DNA of 15,372 bases. It comes from JBGPJM01 sp041485385 (lineage in GTDB: Bacteria; Planctomycetota; Phycisphaerae; Phycisphaerales; UBA1924). The position numbers were made by a program, and so were the translations under genes. The notes beneath the pieces are model-generated. The model was given only the letters and a program-made list of their open reading frames with translations. It searched no databases and was not told where the DNA came from. The DNA lies in assembly GCA_041485385.1 (NCBI GenBank), contig JBGPJM010000113.1:1-15372 (forward strand), in the 5' to 3' direction. Positions 10,945 to 15,372 of the stretch are shown piece after piece (the first letter of the stretch is position 1; each line of letters begins with the position of its first letter).

Positions 10945-13200
10945 ATGCCATCATCGACCATCTGCTGGGGAATCGAGCTGGGGGCCGGGGCGGTCAAGGC
11001 GATCAAGCTTGAGCGTGACGGCGACAACCTGAAGGTTCTTGACTTCGCGGTCATCCCGCACAAGCTCGTGTTCTCCACGCCCGAGCTGGACCTGGGCGAG
11101 GCCACGCGGGTGGCGCTGGGGACGCTGGTGAGCCAGTACGACCTGAGCGGGGCGGCGATCGCCGTCTCGGTGCCCGGTCACTCGGCGTTCGCCCGGTTCG
11201 CCAAGCTGCCGCCGGTGGAGCCCCGGAAGATCCCGGACATCGTGAAGTTCGAGGCGGTGCAGCAGATCCCATTCCCGATCGACGACGTCGAGTGGGACTT
11301 CCAGACGTTCGCGAGCTCCGACAGCCCGGATGTCGAGGTGGGCATCTTCGCGATCACGCGCGACAAGGTGAACGAGCGGCTGGCGACCTGGGCCGACGTG
11401 GGGATCACGCCCGACTTCATCACGCTCAGCCCGATCGCGGTCTTCAACGCCATCGCGTACGACATGTCGTTCAGCGGCAAGACACCCGGGACCGTGATCC
11501 TGGACGTCGGGAACACCAGCACCGACCTGATCGTGGCCGAGGCGGGGCGCGTGTGGGTTCGGACGTTCCCGATCGGCGGGCACCAGTTCACCGAGGCGCT
11601 GGTCGAGGCGTTCAAGCTCACCTACGCCAAGGCGGAGAAGCTCAAGCGGGAGGCGGAGACCAGCAAGCACGCCAGGCACGTCTTCCAGGCGATGCGCCCG
11701 GTCTTCGGCGACCTCGCCCAGGATGTGCAGCGCTCGATCGGGTATTACCAGTCGCTGCACCGCGACGCGAACCTGACCCGGCTGGTCGGGCTTGGCTCGA
11801 CGTTCAACCTCCCGGGCCTGAGGAAGTACCTGAGCCAGCAGCTCCAGATGGAAGTGATCCGGCCGGAGCAGTTCAGCCGGCTGTCGATGGAGGGCCCGCG
11901 GGCGGCGGAGCTCCAGGCCGCGACGATCAATCTGGCCACCGTCTACGGCTTGGCGCTGCAGGGGCTGGGGCTTGCGGCGATCGACGCCAACCTCATACCC
12001 AAGGCGGTCGTTCGCGAGGCGATGTGGCGGCGGAAGGTGAAGTGGTTCGGGGTGGCGGCGGGGCTGTCGATCGTCGCCGGCGCTATGAGCTTCGGGCGCT
12101 ACTTCATGGACCGTAACAGGGTCGACGCTTCGCCCCCGCCCGCCGTGATCGCCAAGACCGTGCAGCAGCTGCGGGCGCTGCGCGCGGATTGGAAGAAGGT
12201 CGAGGACGCGTACAAGGCGGACTACGCCGCGGCCAACGCGGCGCTGCTGCTGGACGGGCGCGACATATTCCCGCACATCGTGGACGATCTCGGGCAGTCG
12301 CTGGCGTACGCGAACCAGAAGGCGGCGGACCTGGCGAAGACGGGGAAGCCGGCCGACTCGTTCATGTTCGGCAAGTTCGAGACCAGGTACAACGCCGGGG
12401 CCGAGGGGTACGAGGCGGGGCCGGAGTCCCCGGGATCACCCGCCGCGCCACCGCCTCCGCGTCGCCCGCAGCCGCCTGAGGACGATGGGCTGCCCGGCGC
12501 CAAGCGGGGCGCGGCCCCGAAGCCGAAGCCGGCGGCACCGCTACCGCCGCCGCCGCGAGAGCCCACCCCGACCGACCCGGGAGCGGTCCCGCCCGACGGT
12601 GGCTACCTCTCGGGCGAGGGACCGCCGCGCGTATCGATCGTGCTGACGGTCTCGACGGCGCGCCCGGACGCGGAGCAGTTCGTGCATGACACGCTGCAGC
12701 AGTGGCTCAACCAGAACAGGCAGCGGGAGAATGTCCCGTACACGATCAAGAACGTGAACTGGAAGCGGATAGGGCAGGAGGAGATCCCCAAGGACAAGGA
12801 TGCGACTCCTCCCGGTGGGCCGGGGACGCCGGACAACCCGGGGGCGCCGCTGCCGTCGCCGCCGGGCGAGGGGCGAGGGAAGGGCAGTCAGCCGGGGAAC
12901 GTTCCGCCGGGTGCGCCGCGCTTCAAGCCCGACGGCACACCGATCCGGTACGACAAATACGGCAACGCGATCGCCGACGACATCATCTCGACGGCCGATG
13001 CCGCGAGGCCACGGCGGGAGGGCGGCTATTCGGAGCCGGGGGGCGGCGAACGAACGGGCGGGCAGGGCCAGGGGGACCTCGAGCGGTTGGCGCCCGTGCC
13101 CAAGCCGCCGCCGAAGGCCGAGCCCGGGAGCAAGGTGACGACGTTCGAGGTGACCTGGGACGCGGTGCTGAAGCTGAAGGCGAAGGAGGGCACGACGTGA
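10945..13200 (+). CDS. pilM: PilM-like ATPase fused to a PilN-like membrane-anchored domain
   Basis: Residues 1-345 of 751 form the PilM actin-like fold: GIELGAGAVKAIKL (9-22, phosphate 1), VPGHSAFARFAKLPP (76-90), VKFEAVQQIPFPIDDVEWDF (100-119), VILDVGNTSTDLIV (184-197, phosphate 2), PIGGHQFTEAL (209-219) and LVGLGSTFNLPGL (280-292). PilM is the cytoplasmic partner that binds the N-terminal INLLP-like peptide of PilN. Here NLIP (349-352), a basic stretch and a membrane helix (367-385) follow in the same chain, like a PilN N-terminus. A helical region (402-466), Pro-rich linker (493-552) and a split beta-alpha-beta domain (562-607 and 730-747) interrupted by about 120 Gly/Pro-rich residues complete it. 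GAGGG lies seven bases before the ATG. The next gene overlaps by four bases. Confidence 0.88.
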   Translation: MPSSTICWGIELGAGAVKAIKLERDGDNLKVLDFAVIPHKLVFSTPELDLGEATRVALGTLVSQYDLSGAAIAVSVPGHSAFARFAKLPPVEPRKIPDIVKFEAVQQIPFPIDDVEWDFQTFASSDSPDVEVGIFAITRDKVNERLATWADVGITPDFITLSPIAVFNAIAYDMSFSGKTPGTVILDVGNTSTDLIVAEAGRVWVRTFPIGGHQFTEALVEAFKLTYAKAEKLKREAETSKHARHVFQAMRPVFGDLAQDVQRSIGYYQSLHRDANLTRLVGLGSTFNLPGLRKYLSQQLQMEVIRPEQFSRLSMEGPRAAELQAATINLATVYGLALQGLGLAAIDANLIPKAVVREAMWRRKVKWFGVAAGLSIVAGAMSFGRYFMDRNRVDASPPPAVIAKTVQQLRALRADWKKVEDAYKADYAAANAALLLDGRDIFPHIVDDLGQSLAYANQKAADLAKTGKPADSFMFGKFETRYNAGAEGYEAGPESPGSPAAPPPPRRPQPPEDDGLPGAKRGAAPKPKPAAPLPPPPREPTPTDPGAVPPDGGYLSGEGPPRVSIVLTVSTARPDAEQFVHDTLQQWLNQNRQRENVPYTIKNVNWKRIGQEEIPKDKDATPPGGPGTPDNPGAPLPSPPGEGRGKGSQPGNVPPGAPRFKPDGTPIRYDKYGNAIADDIISTADAARPRREGGYSEPGGGERTGGQGQGDLERLAPVPKPPPKAEPGSKVTTFEVTWDAVLKLKAKEGTT

Positions 13201-14504
13201 AAGGTTTCGCTGAGTGGGCCAAGACCAACTGGCTGATCCTGGTGCTGTCGGTGGTGGCGCTGGCGGCGCTGCCGACGATGTTCTACTTCAGCTCGAAGAT
13301 GAGCGGGAACCTGCGGGCCGGCATCCAGAAGACGGCGGAGCAAGAGTACAGGGAGGTGGGTACTTTCACCCTGACCTACAGCCTTCCGTTGGTGAAGGCG
13401 CCGGACCAGAAGGCGTTCGAGAGGTCGATGGAGGCGAACAAGGTCTACATTGAGCAGTTCGCGGCGAAGAGAGAGGCGATCAAGGCGCAGGCGGCGCAGG
13501 TCGGCAAGGAAGCCATCGAGTTCAACAAGAACGGCCACAAGCTGCTGCTCGACGGCGTGTTCCCGAAATACGCCGAGGGGGAGTCGCAGACAAACTCTTA
13601 CAAGTTCGCGGAGGCGTGCATCGCCGCCTATCCGCAGCTGCTCAAGCGGATCAAGGCCGGCACGCCGCCGGATTCGGTGTCGCTTGCCGGCCAGCTCACG
13701 GACTACCACCAGCAGCAGAAGACGCGGATTCTCTCGCAGGTGGGCGGGACATCGCTGAGCAAAGAGGACGAGGAGAAGCTGACCAAGGAGATGCTGGACC
13801 AGCGCATCGGGCGATACCGCCAGCGGGCCAGCGAGATCTCGGTGTACGCCGAGCCGATCGTCTTTATCGATGTGCCGATGGCCAATCAAGAACCGAGCAA
13901 GGACCTGCCGCCCCTGACCAGGTACTGGGACTGGCAGATGCGGTACTGGATCAACGAGGACCTGATCAAGGCGGTGGCGCAGGCGAACTCATCGAGCACG
14001 ACCGGCGTGCCGGGCGGGGTGGTGAAGCGGATCTTGAAGATCACGATCGATGCGCCGCAGTACAACGACGTCGCCGACAACCTGCTCCCCGGCCAGGCAG
14101 GGATCGACGAGATCACGATCACGACCAAGGACCCGGCGCCGTCCAGCATCGCGGTCTCGGTGACCGGCCGGTACAACACGATCGGGTCGGGCAACCAGTA
14201 CTACGACCTGCGGAACGCCACGGTGGAGATGATCGTGTCGTCGGCCCGCCTTCCGGAGTTCTTCGATGCCCTGACGAAGACCAACCTCATGACCGTGCTG
14301 AAGGTCGACCTGGACAGGGTCGAGCCTCTGGACGATCTGCGCGAGGGGTACTTCTACGGCGATGAGCACGTGGTGAAGGCCACGCTGCAGATCGAGACGC
14401 TGTGGCTGCGCGGCTGGACGAAGCCGTTGATGCCGGCGTACGTGAAGAAGGGGCTGGGTGTGGCGGAGGATCCGGGCGGAGAGAGCGCTCCCCCGCCGGG
14501 CTAA
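13197..14504 (+). CDS. PilO-like (Amuc_1100-like) pilus platform protein
   Basis: The start is the GTG at 13197, sharing GTGA with the stop of the PilM fusion and preceded by a perfect AAGGAGG (13183-13189) seven bases upstream; translation is probably coupled. The 435-residue protein has a short cytoplasmic start, one membrane helix (12-31), a charged helical region (72-118, 189-213) and a C-terminal domain (275-407) with LPEFFDALTKTNLMTVLKVDLDRV and VVKATLQIETLWLRGW, the ferredoxin-like pattern of PilO-type proteins. Akkermansia Amuc_1100, next to a PilM gene, has the same layout. Known PilN and PilO pair in the periplasm to link PilM to the secretin. The family call rests on layout and motifs, not on a database match. 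Confidence 0.75.
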   Translation: MKGFAEWAKTNWLILVLSVVALAALPTMFYFSSKMSGNLRAGIQKTAEQEYREVGTFTLTYSLPLVKAPDQKAFERSMEANKVYIEQFAAKREAIKAQAAQVGKEAIEFNKNGHKLLLDGVFPKYAEGESQTNSYKFAEACIAAYPQLLKRIKAGTPPDSVSLAGQLTDYHQQQKTRILSQVGGTSLSKEDEEKLTKEMLDQRIGRYRQRASEISVYAEPIVFIDVPMANQEPSKDLPPLTRYWDWQMRYWINEDLIKAVAQANSSSTTGVPGGVVKRILKITIDAPQYNDVADNLLPGQAGIDEITITTKDPAPSSIAVSVTGRYNTIGSGNQYYDLRNATVEMIVSSARLPEFFDALTKTNLMTVLKVDLDRVEPLDDLREGYFYGDEHVVKATLQIETLWLRGWTKPLMPAYVKKGLGVAEDPGGESAPPPG

Positions 14505-14598
14505 AGCGGGACTCGAGGCTCCGACAGGCCGGGGCTGTTGCCGGGCGTGTGGCGGATTGGACCTGTTCGGGAACGGATGAATCAACGAAGGTGCGAGC

Positions 14599-15372
14599 AT
14601 GCGACTCAAAGGCATTAACTCCCTCGAGCAGAACGTTGAGAAGATCGTGGTCGGCATCGCGTCGGTGGCGATGTTGGCGGTGCTCACGTTCCAGTTCGTG
14701 GGCCAGTCCAACTCGATCAAGCTCGGGACGGGCAAGGATCAGAAGACCGTGCCCGTCGACCAGGCCTTCGAGGTCGTCGCGAACAAGGCCAAGGAGGTCT
14801 CCGGGAAGATCAACGCCGCCGAGCCCGCGCCCATCATTCCGTCGGAGGAGAAGGGCGCCGATGTTCTCAAGGATTTTCGGGCCAAGCAGCGGGGCCCGGT
14901 GTCGCCGCGGCCGCAGCTCGCCACGGCGCTGGACAAGCCGCGGCTGATCGGTGGCGGCGCGGAGCCCGGCACGGACAAACCGGGCCAGGCGGCGACGTAC
15001 GCGGCTGTGCAGGTGCCCGCGGCGAGCCGGCCGGTCGCGGCGGCGTACGCGGCGACGATTCATCCGGCCGAGATCCAGGCGGCGCCGGAGCTCAAGGCCC
15101 TTCTCCCCGCGCCCCCACTCCCGCCGGACAAGCCTTCCGTGAGCGTGGAGTCCAGCTTCGACGGCAAGGCCCTGGCGGCGGCCTTGGCGGCCGATCCCGA
15201 CGGTGCCGGTCCGAAGGCGCCCTTGCCCAGACACTGGTGGGACGGCGTCGAGGTGCAGATCGTGGGTGTTGAGCTTGACCGTCAGGAGCAGCTGCCCGAC
15301 GGCAGTTGGGGCCCGGCGGGGGTTGTGAAGCACATGCCCGGCCGGATCGACCTGAAATCGGAGATCGAGAAG
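14599..15372 (+). CDS. Third pilus-operon membrane protein, C-terminus missing (partial)
   Basis: From ATG 14599 the frame is open for 258 codons to the window edge. GAAGG (14587-14591) lies seven bases upstream. The product has a short polar start (MRLKGINSLEQNVEK), one membrane helix (about 16-34), an acidic/Pro-Ala-rich linker that looks disordered, and from about residue 175 a folded segment: SVSVESSFDGKALAAALAAD, LPRHWWDGVEVQIVGVELDR, QLPDGSWGPAG. Single-pass proteins of this layout follow pilM and pilO-like genes in planctomycete pilus clusters, to my knowledge without assigned function. It may be a PilP-like or Amuc_1099-like linker to the secretin. The 94-base gap (14505-14598) shows no clear promoter or terminator, so it is likely in the same operon. 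Confidence 0.8.
   Translation, partial: MRLKGINSLEQNVEKIVVGIASVAMLAVLTFQFVGQSNSIKLGTGKDQKTVPVDQAFEVVANKAKEVSGKINAAEPAPIIPSEEKGADVLKDFRAKQRGPVSPRPQLATALDKPRLIGGGAEPGTDKPGQAATYAAVQVPAASRPVAAAYAATIHPAEIQAAPELKALLPAPPLPPDKPSVSVESSFDGKALAAALAADPDGAGPKAPLPRHWWDGVEVQIVGVELDRQEQLPDGSWGPAGVVKHMPGRIDLKSEIEK

Noticed and set aside
10689..11012. Gly/Cys-rich plus-strand frame in the pilM leader, peptide-precursor-like
   Set aside because: The Gly and Cys content comes from the G runs; it overlaps the pilM start in another frame and has no ribosome binding site.
10179..11105. 308-codon minus-strand frame over the small membrane protein and G-rich leader
   Set aside because: Extremely Pro/Ser/Arg-rich because it is the C-rich strand of the G-run region; no ribosome binding site or domain.
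10951..12276. 441-codon minus-strand frame opposite pilM
   Set aside because: Antisense shadow; repetitive Arg/Leu/Asp/Val composition and no domain.

Overview
This is a G+C-rich chromosomal segment, most likely from a member of the Planctomycetota close to the Phycisphaerales. The signs are: two secreted proteins ending in duplicated dockerin-like repeats with a terminal Gly-Cys; a membrane protein with the CPxCGYDL...CPECG zinc ribbon common in planctomycetes; and a PilM-based pilus platform of the kind seen in the Planctomycetota/Verrucomicrobiota group. The taxonomic call is inference from protein style. No rRNA, tRNA, CRISPR array, transposase or phage gene is visible.

Left part (1-4375): the 5' end of atpA (minus strand, cut by the window edge) is divergent from a plus-strand frame that encodes a zinc-ribbon membrane protein and runs, without a stop, into a secreted HAF-repeat protein with its own promoter, ribosome binding site and signal peptide. 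Facing it is a secreted PQQ-type sugar dehydrogenase with the same C-terminal anchor, so the two tails form a long inverted repeat around a terminator.

Middle (4627-10583): a probably leaderless nucleotide-sugar epimerase gene is followed by a small basic protein, a single-pass membrane protein and a family 4-like uracil-DNA glycosylase that lacks three of the four iron-sulfur cysteines, closed by a clear intrinsic terminator. Converging on it are two minus-strand genes: a small basic planctomycete-type protein and a CusF-like lipoprotein. Then come a MEMO-family protein with an N-terminal extra domain, and a small three-helix membrane protein.

Right part (10584-15372): a 361-base, extremely G-rich leader with a candidate promoter precedes a pilus inner-membrane platform: a PilM ATPase fused to a PilN-like NLIP peptide, membrane helix and periplasmic domain; a PilO-like (Amuc_1100-like) protein overlapping it by four bases; and the start of a third single-pass protein cut by the window edge. 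They probably form one operon for a type IV pilus or related secretion machine, with the secretin expected downstream.

Two sequence-level themes recur. One is -10-like boxes (TAAGAT, TACGAT, TAGACT) lying six or seven bases before a start codon, which suggests leaderless mRNAs. The other is G-run clusters on the sense strand of untranslated regions upstream of four genes, able in principle to form G-quadruplexes.
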